This document shows, piece by piece, positions 44,452 through 54,572 of a DNA stretch of 64,000 bases; position 1 is the first letter of the stretch, and every line of letters begins with the position of its first letter. Position numbers and translations under genes: made by a program. The stretch covers positions 62,001 to 126,000 of the forward strand of contig JAFZWE010000002.1 in the NCBI GenBank assembly GCA_017617445.1, in the 5' to 3' direction. The notes under the pieces are model-generated. The model was not told the DNA's origin. It searched no databases and saw only the letters and a program-made list of their open reading frames with translations. The stretch comes from Bacteroidales bacterium (lineage in GTDB: Bacteria > Bacteroidota > Bacteroidia > Bacteroidales > WCHB1-69).

Positions 44452-45948
44452 ATGAAGAAGATGACAAGAATTTCCGGTGTGCTGCTCGTTGCAGCTATGG
44501 CATTGGTGCTCAGCTCCTGCAAAAAGGAATATTCGAACACCACGGGATGGGAATACAATAACGCTGAAAACGGCGGTTTTGAGGTCTATCCTTTTGTCGA
44601 GCAACCTACGGGCCCCGGTTTGGTGCTGATAGAAGGTGGTAACTTCACAATGGGTCGTGTGGAAGAGGATGTGATGTATGAATGGGGAAATAACCCACGC
44701 AGTGTCACGGTGTCTTCCTTCTATATGGACGAAATGGAAATCAGCAACTTGGATTATCGTGAATATCTCTATTGGCTGGAAAGAGTTTTCCTCCCCGCCG
44801 ATTTGAAATCCGTTGTGGACGAGGCTCAGCCTGACCAGAATGTATGGCGTGAGAAACTGGCCTATGCCGAAAAAGAGGTGGAGTACTATTTCCGCTATCC
44901 CGCCTATAACCACTATCCCGTCGTGGGTGTCAGCTGGCTCCAAGCTGTCAATTATGCCGCCTGGCGTACCGACCGTGTGAATGAACAGATCCTTGTGGAT
45001 ATGGGCTTCATTGATTGGAACCCCGACCCGTCACCGGAACTCTATTTCAATACCGATGCCTATTTGGTATATGATTCATACGAGATGGAGACCGACAACC
45101 GTCTCCAGAATATCTCCACGGGTGACTATCGTAACGTGAAGATGGAGGATGGTATCCTTCTGCCGAAATACCGCCTGCCTACCGAGGCAGAATGGGAGTA
45201 TGCTGCTTACGCTTTGATCGGCAATACCCTCAACGAACGTGTGCTGGAAAGAAAACTTTATCCTTGGAACGGACACTATACCCGTACGGACGACAAACAT
45301 TATATGGGTGATTTTGTCGCCAACACTCGCCGCGGACGCGGTGACCTCATGGGTGTTGCCGGCAACTTGAACGACGCAGCCGATGGCCCGGCTCCGGTCA
45401 ACTCCTACTGGCCTAATGACTTCGGCCTCTACAATATGGGTGGTAATGTTGCCGAATGGGTGATGGATGTTTACAGACAAACTTCTCATGATGAGGTGTA
45501 TGAATACAACCCCTTCCGTGGTAACTATTATGAAACCATGAAACTGTTGGAGGATGGTACGGTGGAAGACCGCGACAGTATTGGCCGTATCCCGATGGTT
45601 CCCGTCTCCGATTTTAAAAATGACAGAAGAAGAAATTACCGTCAAGCCGACAATATTAACTTCCTGGATGGAGATTGGGCTTCCCAGATTGAACCTGACA
45701 ACTGGAAAGAAAATTCCAGCGACGCCACTCCGACTATGTATCCGAAAGATACTAACGCTCCCTTCGGTTACTCTCTCGTAGGAGACCACGCCCGTGTGTA
45801 TAAAGGAGGTTCGTGGATTGACCCGCAGTATTATGCCGCTCCAGGACAAAGAAGATACCTGGAAGAGGATGAGTCCACCAAATATATCGGTTTCAGATGC
45901 GCCATGGCACGCCTTGGTACACCCTCTGGCGGTGGCGTGACCCGCTAA
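44452..45948 (+). CDS. gldJ: GldJ-type T9SS lipoprotein (SUMF1 domain)
   Basis: The 498-residue lipoprotein has the lipobox VLSSC (Cys23), then TTGWEYN...NGGF (about 29-42), typical of GldJ, and a SUMF1 domain spanning the rest: [74 protein letters not shown] and YIGFRCAMA. GldJ and GldK/PorK are the two SUMF1 lipoproteins of T9SS. I prefer GldJ because of the N-terminal motif and because porU and porV neighbour gldJ in Flavobacterium, and because no porLMN genes follow. PorK is the alternative. It follows porP by 48 bases. Confidence 0.78.
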   Translation: MKKMTRISGVLLVAAMALVLSSCKKEYSNTTGWEYNNAENGGFEVYPFVEQPTGPGLVLIEGGNFTMGRVEEDVMYEWGNNPRSVTVSSFYMDEMEISNLDYREYLYWLERVFLPADLKSVVDEAQPDQNVWREKLAYAEKEVEYYFRYPAYNHYPVVGVSWLQAVNYAAWRTDRVNEQILVDMGFIDWNPDPSPELYFNTDAYLVYDSYEMETDNRLQNISTGDYRNVKMEDGILLPKYRLPTEAEWEYAAYALIGNTLNERVLERKLYPWNGHYTRTDDKHYMGDFVANTRRGRGDLMGVAGNLNDAADGPAPVNSYWPNDFGLYNMGGNVAEWVMDVYRQTSHDEVYEYNPFRGNYYETMKLLEDGTVEDRDSIGRIPMVPVSDFKNDRRRNYRQADNINFLDGDWASQIEPDNWKENSSDATPTMYPKDTNAPFGYSLVGDHARVYKGGSWIDPQYYAAPGQRRYLEEDESTKYIGFRCAMARLGTPSGGGVTR

Positions 45949-45972
45949 TGAAAACACTTTTTGTGAATACTT

Positions 45973-46007
45973 GTAGAGACGTCATCCGTGACGTCTCTAC
46001 GTTTTTT
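45973..46007 (+). terminator. Intrinsic terminator after gldJ
   Basis: GTAGAGACGTCA at 45973-45984 pairs perfectly (12 base pairs) with TGACGTCTCTAC at 45989-46000 around TCCG, followed by G and six T. Confidence 0.92.
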
Positions 46008-46021
46008 ATAAATAAAAAGAT

Positions 46022-46987
46022 ATGATTGTAGTGACAGGAGCTGCCGGTTTCATCGGAAGCTGTATGGCAGGAAAATTGAACAGGGAAGGGATCACCGATT
46101 TGATTTTGGTGGACGATTTTTCCAAAGAGAATAAAAGGAGAAATTGGGAAAACAAGGAATATTCCGATAAAATTAATCGTCGCGATTTCTTCGCGTGGGC
46201 TGAACAAAATGTGCAGCATGTGGACGCCATTATTCATCTGGGCGCCCGCACTGATACCACGGAAACAGACGAATCTGTTTTTGAAGAACTGAATATTGAC
46301 TATACCGAGCATCTATGGAGTTATGCCGCCCAGTATGGGAAGACTTTGCTGTATGCCTCCTCCGCCGCTACATACGGCGCCGGTGAACTCGGTTATGTGG
46401 ATGATGAGAATCTCATCCCCCAGTTGAAGCCGCTCAACGCCTATGGTAGATCCAAAAATGTGGTGGATCAATGGATTCTCAAGCAAACCAAGTGTCCACC
46501 GCACTGGGCTGGATTTAAGTTCTTCAATGTATTTGGCCCTAATGAATACCATAAGGGAAGAATGGCTTCTGTGATTTTTCACGCTTCTCACCAGATACAG
46601 TCCACAGGAAAGGTGAAACTTTTCCGTTCCCATCGCCCTGATTGCGCCGACGGTCAGCAGCGCCGCGATTTCATATATGTGAAGGACGTGGTGAACACAC
46701 TGCACTGGTTCTGTCAACAGCACCACCCCAATGGTATCTTCAATCTCGGCACGGGACATGCCCGCTCATTCTACGATCTCGCCGTTGCCACCTTCCGTGC
46801 CATGGGTGTCCAGCCCTCTATTGAATATATCGACATCCCTGAAGATATTAGAAATAAATACCAATATTTTACGGAAGCAGATATGCTTAAACTGCATTCC
46901 AGCGGTTGCACAATGAGCTTTCACTCGCTGGAAGATGGTGTAACTGATTATGTGTCAAATTATTTGATAAAAGAAAAGATTTTTTGA
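46022..46987 (+). CDS. hldD: ADP-glyceromanno-heptose 6-epimerase
   Basis: The 321-residue protein is an extended short-chain dehydrogenase with the NAD-binding GAAGFIGS (6-13), LVDDFS (acidic residue binding the adenosine ribose), HLGARTDTTE (about 71-80), SSAATYG and the catalytic YGRSK (about 139-143). The R-R-x-F-x-Y-V motif (QRRDFIYVKDV) and FNLGTG complete the HldD pattern. It turns ADP-D-glycero- into ADP-L-glycero-manno-heptose for the LPS core. Its start is 15 bases after a strong terminator. Confidence 0.93.
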   Translation: MIVVTGAAGFIGSCMAGKLNREGITDLILVDDFSKENKRRNWENKEYSDKINRRDFFAWAEQNVQHVDAIIHLGARTDTTETDESVFEELNIDYTEHLWSYAAQYGKTLLYASSAATYGAGELGYVDDENLIPQLKPLNAYGRSKNVVDQWILKQTKCPPHWAGFKFFNVFGPNEYHKGRMASVIFHASHQIQSTGKVKLFRSHRPDCADGQQRRDFIYVKDVVNTLHWFCQQHHPNGIFNLGTGHARSFYDLAVATFRAMGVQPSIEYIDIPEDIRNKYQYFTEADMLKLHSSGCTMSFHSLEDGVTDYVSNYLIKEKIF

Positions 46988-47038
46988 AAAAAACGTCTTT
47001 TTTTTGAAAAAAACAGGGTTGTTTTAGAGAAATATTTA

Positions 47039-47046
47039 TACTTTTG
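47039..47046 (+). promoter_or_regulatory. recQ promoter box (TACTTTTG)
   Basis: TAnnTTTG box 81 bases before the recQ ATG; TTG at 47019-47021 is a possible -33 element (17-base spacer). Confidence 0.5.
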
Positions 47047-47127
47047 TAAATCAGTTGTGGAACACGCTCCTGATATGGATTTGTGTTGTCCCGAATGTTG
47101 TTTTTCTAAAGGACCAAAATTTGTCAG

Positions 47128-49323
47128 ATGCATAAATACACCGAAAAAGACATCAAGAAAATGCTGAAGAAAATCTTCGGTTTTGATCAGTTCAAAGGAA
47201 ATCAGCTGGAGATCATCAAGGCATTGCTGGGCGGCAAGGATTGTTTCGTCATCATGCCCACAGGCGGTGGAAAATCCATGTGTTATCAGTTGCCGGCCCT
47301 TATGAGCGAAGGTACCGCCATTATCATCTCACCCTTGATTGCATTGATGAAAAACCAGGTGGACGCCATTCGTAACTACAGCACAGAATCAGGGGTGGCT
47401 CACTTCCTGAACTCCTCTTTGACCAAAGCGGAGATCAATACTGTAAGGGAAGACATCCTTGCCGGGAAGACCAAACTGCTGTATGTGGCTCCTGAGTCTT
47501 TGACAAAAGAGGAGAATGTGGATTTCTTCAAAGCCATCAACATCTCATTTTATGCCATTGATGAGGCACATTGTATTTCAGAGTGGGGACACGATTTCCG
47601 TCCGGAGTACCGCCGCATCAGGGCAATTATTGATGCTATCGGAGCCAAGGTTCCTGTCATTGCGCTGACGGCCACCGCAACACCCAAGGTGCAGAACGAC
47701 ATCCAGAAAAACCTCGCCATGGACAAGGCGGAGGTGTTCATTTCCTCGTTCAACCGCCCGAACCTATATTACGAGATTCGTGAGAAAACCAAGGATATTG
47801 ACAAGGAGATCGTAAAGTTCATCAAAGACAATCCTGGGAAATCCGGTATTATTTATTGTTTGAGCAGAAAGAAAGTGGAAGAGTTCGCCAGTTTTCTTCA
47901 GGTGAACAAAATCCGTGCCCTTCCTTATCATGCGGGTTTGGATTCCAAAACCCGTGTGGAGAACCAGGATGCTTTTCTGATGGAAAAAGCCGAAGTGATT
48001 GTGGCCACCATCGCTTTTGGGATGGGGATTGACAAACCCGATGTTCGTTTTGTCATTCATTACGACATGCCTAAAAGCTTGGAAGGATATTATCAGGAGA
48101 CGGGTCGCGCTGGCCGTGACGACGGAGAGGGCAAGTGTATTGCTTTTTATGACTATAAAGATTTGTACAAATTGGAGAAGTTCTCCACGAAAAAGTCAGT
48201 GGCGGAACAGGAAATTGTCAAACAGTTGCTGGCGGAGACCTCTGCATACGCCGAATCTTCCAGTTGCCGCCGGAAACATCTTCTGCATTATTTCGGAGAA
48301 AACTATACTGAGGAAAACTGTCATAATTGCGACAACTGCTGCCATCCGAAGCCCAAGATGAACGCTTCCGACCAGATCCAGCTGGTCATCGAGGTGATTC
48401 AGACTGTGAAACAGCAGTTCAAGGAGGATCATATTGTGGATATCATTGTCGGGAATAAAACCACCAGTATCACCAAATTCAAACACCAGGAGCTGAAACA
48501 GTTCGGGGAAGGAATGGATTATGATGCCAAGTTCTGGTCCAATGTGGTCCGTGTGGCCATCTTTGACAAACTCATTGTCAAGGATGTGGAAAATTATGGT
48601 TTGTTGAAAATCACAGAGAAGGGCGAAAAGTACATGACGCATCCATATAGTATCATGATTGCCAAGCCGGCAGGGGAGGATGATGCGGATGAGATGGATG
48701 ATGAGATGGTTATTAACAAAGGGGAGGCCATTGACAGCGCGCTGTTCTCCCTGTTGAAGGATTTGCGGAAAACCATTGCCCAAAAGGAAAATATCCCGCC
48801 GTTTGTCATTTTCCAGGATCCTTCATTGGAGGATATGTGTACCCAATATCCCACCACCATTGAGGAGATGACTCAAATCAGCGGAGTGGGTGCGGGTAAG
48901 GCCAACAAGTATGGAAAACCTTTTGTGGAACTCATCAAGAAATACGTGGAGGAAAACGAGATCGTTCGTCCTCAGGATTTTGTGGTGAAATCCGTTGTAG
49001 ATAAATCAGGACGCAAACTGTTCATTATCCAGAACATTGACCGTAAACTGGATTTTGAAGACATTTGTATCGCAAAGGGTTTGGAGATGGATGAGCTATT
49101 GTCTGATATTGAGAATATTGTCGCTTCAGGAACGAAGCTGAATATTGATTATTATATTGAGGAAAAGATTGAACCCTATCATCAGGAAGAGATACTGGAC
49201 TATTTTGCCAGTGCAGAATCGGATTCTGTGGATGATGCTCTTGAAGCCCTTGGAGAGGATGAATATTCTTTGGATGAAATCAGAATTATGAGAATAAAAT
49301 TCATGTCCGATTTGGGCAATTGA
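47128..49323 (+). CDS. recQ: ATP-dependent DNA helicase RecQ
   Basis: The 731-residue protein has a full RecQ layout: Walker A MPTGGGKSMCYQLPA (about 45-59), DEAH box AIDEAHCISEWGHDFR (about 145-160), motif VI QETGRAGRDDG (about 328-338), zinc-binding Cys set (CRRKHLLHYFGENY...CHNCDNCC, about 377-402), winged helix (RQC, about 405-510) and an HRDC domain (about 535-615) plus a C-terminal extension of about 110 residues. It unwinds DNA 3' to 5' in RecF-type repair and at stalled forks. Monocistronic between a promoter box and a terminator. Confidence 0.96.
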   Translation: MHKYTEKDIKKMLKKIFGFDQFKGNQLEIIKALLGGKDCFVIMPTGGGKSMCYQLPALMSEGTAIIISPLIALMKNQVDAIRNYSTESGVAHFLNSSLTKAEINTVREDILAGKTKLLYVAPESLTKEENVDFFKAINISFYAIDEAHCISEWGHDFRPEYRRIRAIIDAIGAKVPVIALTATATPKVQNDIQKNLAMDKAEVFISSFNRPNLYYEIREKTKDIDKEIVKFIKDNPGKSGIIYCLSRKKVEEFASFLQVNKIRALPYHAGLDSKTRVENQDAFLMEKAEVIVATIAFGMGIDKPDVRFVIHYDMPKSLEGYYQETGRAGRDDGEGKCIAFYDYKDLYKLEKFSTKKSVAEQEIVKQLLAETSAYAESSSCRRKHLLHYFGENYTEENCHNCDNCCHPKPKMNASDQIQLVIEVIQTVKQQFKEDHIVDIIVGNKTTSITKFKHQELKQFGEGMDYDAKFWSNVVRVAIFDKLIVKDVENYGLLKITEKGEKYMTHPYSIMIAKPAGEDDADEMDDEMVINKGEAIDSALFSLLKDLRKTIAQKENIPPFVIFQDPSLEDMCTQYPTTIEEMTQISGVGAGKANKYGKPFVELIKKYVEENEIVRPQDFVVKSVVDKSGRKLFIIQNIDRKLDFEDICIAKGLEMDELLSDIENIVASGTKLNIDYYIEEKIEPYHQEEILDYFASAESDSVDDALEALGEDEYSLDEIRIMRIKFMSDLGN

Positions 49324-49343
49324 AATAGGATAAAAAAACTTCA

Positions 49344-49393
49344 AAAAACTCATTTTTTGGTCCAATTGGAGGGTTGAAAAATGAGTTTTTTTT
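49344..49393 (+). terminator. Intrinsic terminator after recQ
   Basis: AAAAACTCATTTTT at 49344-49357 pairs with AAAAATGAGTTTTT at 49377-49390, T-run to 49393. The hairpin is A/T-rich but long, and two-sided in form. Confidence 0.8.
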
Positions 49394-49395
49394 CT

Positions 49396-49403
49396 TATCT
49401 TTG
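49396..49403 (+). promoter_or_regulatory. gyrB promoter box (TATCTTTG)
   Basis: TAnnTTTG box three bases after the preceding terminator T-run and 33 bases before the gyrB ATG. Confidence 0.6.
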
Positions 49404-49417
49404 CCATGTTATTGTAA

Positions 49418-51411
<1,994 letters not shown>

Positions 51412-51412
<1 letters not shown>

Positions 51413-52233
51413 TGGATAACGACATGAATAATCTCCAGGAAACCGGGGAAAATTTACAGGAGAAAGAGAACCCTGTCCCCGCAGAATCCATCATCTCCTC
51501 TGTGGTGAATGTGGATGAACAGCCGCAGATCGAGTCGGCAGTAGTCGAGGAAAATCTCGGTGAACCCGCTGTGATTCTTAAAAATGTAGACATATTCCAG
51601 CGTAAAATTCTGGTGCTTTCCCAAGTTAGTTTCACTATTCGAAAGGGTGAGTTTGTGTATTTGATTGGCAAGACCGGCACGGGAAAATCCTCCATTTTGA
51701 AGCTGCTCTTGGCGGAACTTCCCGCCAAGGGGGAGGAAGCGATGTGTGCTGGATTTGATTTGAAAAAGATTAAAGCCAGGAAGATACCTTACTTGCGCAG
51801 AAAACTGGGAGTGATTTTCCAAGATTACCAGCTACTTGCTGATAAAACTGTGGAGGAAAATCTAATAGCTGCTTTAAAGGCTACGGGATGGAAAGAAAAA
51901 AATACCATGCAGGACCGTGTTCTTGAGGTTTTGAAAATGGTTCACATGGAAACCAAGGGCTTCAAGTATCCCCATCAGCTTTCCGGTGGTGAACAGCAAC
52001 GCGTATGTATTGCCCGCGCATTGCTCAACAACCCTGATATTATTTTAGCAGATGAACCTACGGGGAATCTTGATCCTATCACTGCAGAGGAATTGTTCCA
52101 GCTTCTTCACGATTTGAACAGGCAAAATGGCACCACGGTGCTGATGTGTACCCATAATTTTACTCTGATTGACAAGTTCATCTCCCGCACCATCTGCATT
52201 GAGGATGGTAGTTTGCTGGACACCATGTTGTAA
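51412..52233 (+). CDS. FtsE-like ABC ATPase with N-terminal extension
   Basis: The 273-residue protein has an acidic, low-complexity N-terminal extension (about 1-48) and then an ABC ATPase domain: Walker [10 protein letters not shown] (about 85-93), Q-loop [16 protein letters not shown] (about 139-154, the DYQLL form typical of FtsE), signature [16 protein letters not shown] (about 188-203), Walker [14 protein letters not shown] (about 209-221) and the H-loop CTHN. FtsE acts with FtsX to control wall hydrolases at the division site. No ftsX is adjacent; the LolC/E-like permease in this window is 31 kb away and probably unrelated. It overlaps gyrB by one base. Confidence 0.82.
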
Positions 52234-52235
52234 TC

Positions 52236-53132
52236 ATGCTTTCCATCTGCATTGCCATCCATAATTGGGACGTGAACCGTCTGGTCAATGATTTGCTTAC
52301 ACAGGCCGACAAATTGAATGTTCCGTATGAGATTCTGCTTTTGGATGACGCTTCTGACTACGAGTATCAGAAAAAAAATGCCAAACTAGATTTTCTGGAG
52401 CATGTTACCTATCTGCAGAGCTATATCAATATGGGTCGGTCTTTGGTTCGTAATACATTGGCTTCCAGGGCAAAATATCCATACTTGCTCTTCATGGATT
52501 GTGATACCACGGTCACCCATCGCGATTTTTTGAAAAAGTATATGGATTCTCTTCCTGCTGATGTGCTGTCAGGGGGGTATGAGTATCGCAAACGCCGCCC
52601 TCGCAAAGACTGTTTGCTCCGTTGGGCGTATGGACATGCCCGCGAAGTGAAATCTGCCCAAGAGAAAAATATCCACCCCAATCACAATTTTTCTACTTTT
52701 AACTTCTTGATAAAAAAGAAGATATTTGAAAAAGTGCAGTTTAATGAAAATTTGCAGGGCTATGGGCATGAGGATACACTTTTCGGGTTGGATTTATTGG
52801 ATCAGGGTATAACAGTCTATCATATTGACAATCCACTTCGACATGATGTGGTTTGTACAACGCAAAAATTTTTGCAACAGATTGAGAACAGTATAGATAA
52901 TCTGCTGGTGATTGAAGAATTAGAGAAACCGAGTCGATGTCTGGAGGAAAGTGTAACCCTTTTGCGGACCTATAAAAGGATGAAGCGTTGGAAAATGGTG
53001 GGCTTCTACCGTTTTTTTTACAGCTTATCCAAGAAATTTATCCTGAAAAACTTGTATTCTTCCAAACCTAATATGCACATGCTCGACTTGTACAAGTTGG
53101 GGTATTTGTGTAATAAAACGATTGATTTATAA
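52236..53132 (+). CDS. Family 2 glycosyltransferase
   Basis: The 298-residue protein has a GT-A fold start (MLSICIAIHNWD), the DDASDYEYQKK nucleotide-binding stretch (about 36-46), the metal-binding DCDTTV motif (about 88-93) in the DXD position, and a later HEDTLFGLDLLDQG (about 178-191), which carries the ED of the catalytic base region. Family 2 enzymes move sugars from nucleotide donors to envelope glycans; donor and acceptor are unknown. It begins two bases after the FtsE-like gene. Confidence 0.87.
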   Translation: MLSICIAIHNWDVNRLVNDLLTQADKLNVPYEILLLDDASDYEYQKKNAKLDFLEHVTYLQSYINMGRSLVRNTLASRAKYPYLLFMDCDTTVTHRDFLKKYMDSLPADVLSGGYEYRKRRPRKDCLLRWAYGHAREVKSAQEKNIHPNHNFSTFNFLIKKKIFEKVQFNENLQGYGHEDTLFGLDLLDQGITVYHIDNPLRHDVVCTTQKFLQQIENSIDNLLVIEELEKPSRCLEESVTLLRTYKRMKRWKMVGFYRFFYSLSKKFILKNLYSSKPNMHMLDLYKLGYLCNKTIDL

Positions 53133-53203
53133 TCACTTGTATTTAATTTCTTAATCGGGATAATTTTTTTCAAAAAAAAGCCAGTGGATTGAAAAAAAAA
53201 GTG

Positions 53204-53211
53204 TACTTTTG
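53204..53211 (+). promoter_or_regulatory. Promoter box of tRNA-Pro (TACTTTTG)
   Basis: TAnnTTTG box 16 bases before the tRNA, the same arrangement as in the other two tRNA genes. Confidence 0.6.
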
Positions 53212-53227
53212 CACTCGCAAATTTGAA

Positions 53228-53301
53228 CGGGGTGTGGCGCAGTTGGCTAGCGTACTTGCATGGGGTGCAAGGGGTCGGAAGTTCGAGTCTTCTCACCCCG
53301 A
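53228..53301 (+). tRNA. tRNA-Pro (GGG)
   Basis: Cloverleaf with acceptor CGGGGTG/CACCCCG (C1-G72 as usual for proline tRNAs), D-arm GCGC/GCGT (one wobble), anticodon stem CTTGC/GCAAG around ATGGGGT (anticodon GGG) and T-arm CGGAA/TTCTC-type pairing with loop TTCGAGT. Discriminator A53301; CCA not encoded. TTTGAA before and TTCAAA after it can extend the acceptor helix. Confidence 0.93.
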
Positions 53302-53311
53302 CGTTCAAAGA

Positions 53312-53339
53312 AAAACCGGTAGAGATGCCGGTTTTTTTT
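53312..53339 (+). terminator. Intrinsic terminator after tRNA-Pro
   Basis: AAACCGG at 53313-53319 pairs with CCGGTTT at 53328-53334, loop about TAGAGATG, followed by a T-run to 53339. Confidence 0.85.
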
Positions 53340-53506
53340 ATTCCAGATTTGTTTAAAAAATTTATCCACAAAATATCAACAGCATTTAGCATCTGTTTCC
53401 TGCTCTTTTTCTGTAAAAAAATGTCATGTTTCATTGAATATTTGTAATTTTTACAAAGTATTTAATGCCAATAAGTTGCATACTTGTTTTTGGTATGGTT
53501 TTACAG

Positions 53507-53514
53507 TATCTTTG
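53507..53514 (+). promoter_or_regulatory. Promoter box of the Rpn-family gene (TATCTTTG)
   Basis: TATCTTTG with TTG at 53484-53486 (20-base spacer) is a good Bacteroidota-type promoter 35 bases before the ATG. Confidence 0.6.
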
Positions 53515-53549
53515 ACGCGTTTTTCAATGGCTAACCTTACCAAACGAAT

Positions 53550-54572
53550 ATGAAAGAGAACAAGAAAATTTTTCAGATTTTAACCACAGACTTTTCATTC
53601 AAAAAGATATTTGGCACGGAGGAGAACAAGCGATTTCTGATCCGTTTCCTCAACTGTTTTGTATCAAAGTACACCGGTGAGATTGAGGATTTGTCATACC
53701 TACCTACGGAAATGTATGGTTTGAATGAGAATGAGAAAAAGGTGGTATTTGACCTGCTGTGCAAGGACAGAGAGGGACGGCAGTTTATCATTGAGATGCA
53801 GCGGGCGCGTCAGCCGGAGTTTGCCGACAGGTCGGTGTTCTATCTAAGCAGAACCATCAGTTCCTCCAGCATGGAGAAGGGGAATCGGTATTATCGTATA
53901 TTGCCAACGTATTCTGTCAATCTGCTGGACTTTGAACTGCCAGAATATCGTCGGACAGGAGAGAGTTTTAGGGTCATATTCTTGAAGGATCAGAAAAATC
54001 GTGTGCTGACGAAAAAGGTGGGGATATTTTATTTGAATTTGTGTAATTTTGCAGCCTCGCAACCGGAGGTGACGGAGGAGATGCGCGTTTGGCTGAATCT
54101 ATTGAAAAACATTTCGAGCATGGATGATGTTGATTATGACAGTCAGAGTGCATTCTTTAAGGAGCTGATGGACGAATGCAGAATATCAAAACTGGATATT
54201 ATGGAAAAAGAGAATTACGAAAAGAGTGTATTGGAGTATGAGGATGTACAGGATGCACTTGCATATGCCAAGGAACTTGCCGCCAAAGAAGGCTACGATG
54301 AGGGTTTGCAGGAGGGTATGCGGGAAGGTATGGAACAAGGCATAAAGGAAGGTATGGAACGAGGCATAAAGGAAGGTGTTGAGCAGGGTATAAAGCAGGG
54401 TATTGAGAAAGGTATAAAGCAAGGTATTGAAAAAGGTATTGAAAAAGGTAAAGAAGAGGCACTTGCTCAAACTGCGAGGAATCTTTTAGAAATGGGGCTG
54501 TCTGTGGAAGATGTGATAAAGGCAACAGGATTGCCAGCGTCCCAGATCAAGGATTTACAGGAGACGATGTAG
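53550..54572 (+). CDS. Rpn / PD-(D/E)XK nuclease family ('transposase-like') protein
   Basis: The 340-residue protein starts with the family pattern TTDFSFKKIFGTEENKRFLIRFLN in outline, then the nuclease core VVFDLLCKDREGRQFIIEMQRARQPEF (Asp near 70, E-x-Q near 82-84, taking the place of E-x-K), DRSVFYLSR, and a C-terminal part with coil-forming repeats. Residues about 250-300 are four-residue units of the type E-G-(M/I)-x and (Q/K)-G-I-(E/K), ending in a helical tail. Rpn proteins are RecA-independent DNA nucleases that raise recombination and are often annotated as transposases, but true transposition has not been shown for most. It lies 248 bases after tRNA-Pro, and its 3' end overlaps the convergent acyltransferase by 26 bases. 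Confidence 0.85.
   Translation: MKENKKIFQILTTDFSFKKIFGTEENKRFLIRFLNCFVSKYTGEIEDLSYLPTEMYGLNENEKKVVFDLLCKDREGRQFIIEMQRARQPEFADRSVFYLSRTISSSSMEKGNRYYRILPTYSVNLLDFELPEYRRTGESFRVIFLKDQKNRVLTKKVGIFYLNLCNFAASQPEVTEEMRVWLNLLKNISSMDDVDYDSQSAFFKELMDECRISKLDIMEKENYEKSVLEYEDVQDALAYAKELAAKEGYDEGLQEGMREGMEQGIKEGMERGIKEGVEQGIKQGIEKGIKQGIEKGIEKGKEEALAQTARNLLEMGLSVEDVIKATGLPASQIKDLQETM
54298..54456 (+). repeat. Tandem 12-base-type repeats coding for G-rich four-residue units
   Basis: About a dozen imperfect copies of a 12-base unit (GGTAT-x-GAA-x-AAGG type) encode the E-G-M-x / Q-G-I-K repeats of the Rpn-family protein. The copies differ mainly in third positions and A/G swaps, as expected for slipped-strand expansion followed by drift. 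Confidence 0.8.

Noticed and set aside
44452..45948. Calling the SUMF1 lipoprotein PorK/GldK
   Set aside because: The TTGWEYN...NGGF start and the neighbouring porU favour GldJ, and porLMN are missing; PorK stays possible, so confidence is kept moderate.
54298..54456. Possible CRISPR-like repeat array
   Set aside because: The 12-base units are in frame, have no spacers, and code for regular four-residue repeats.
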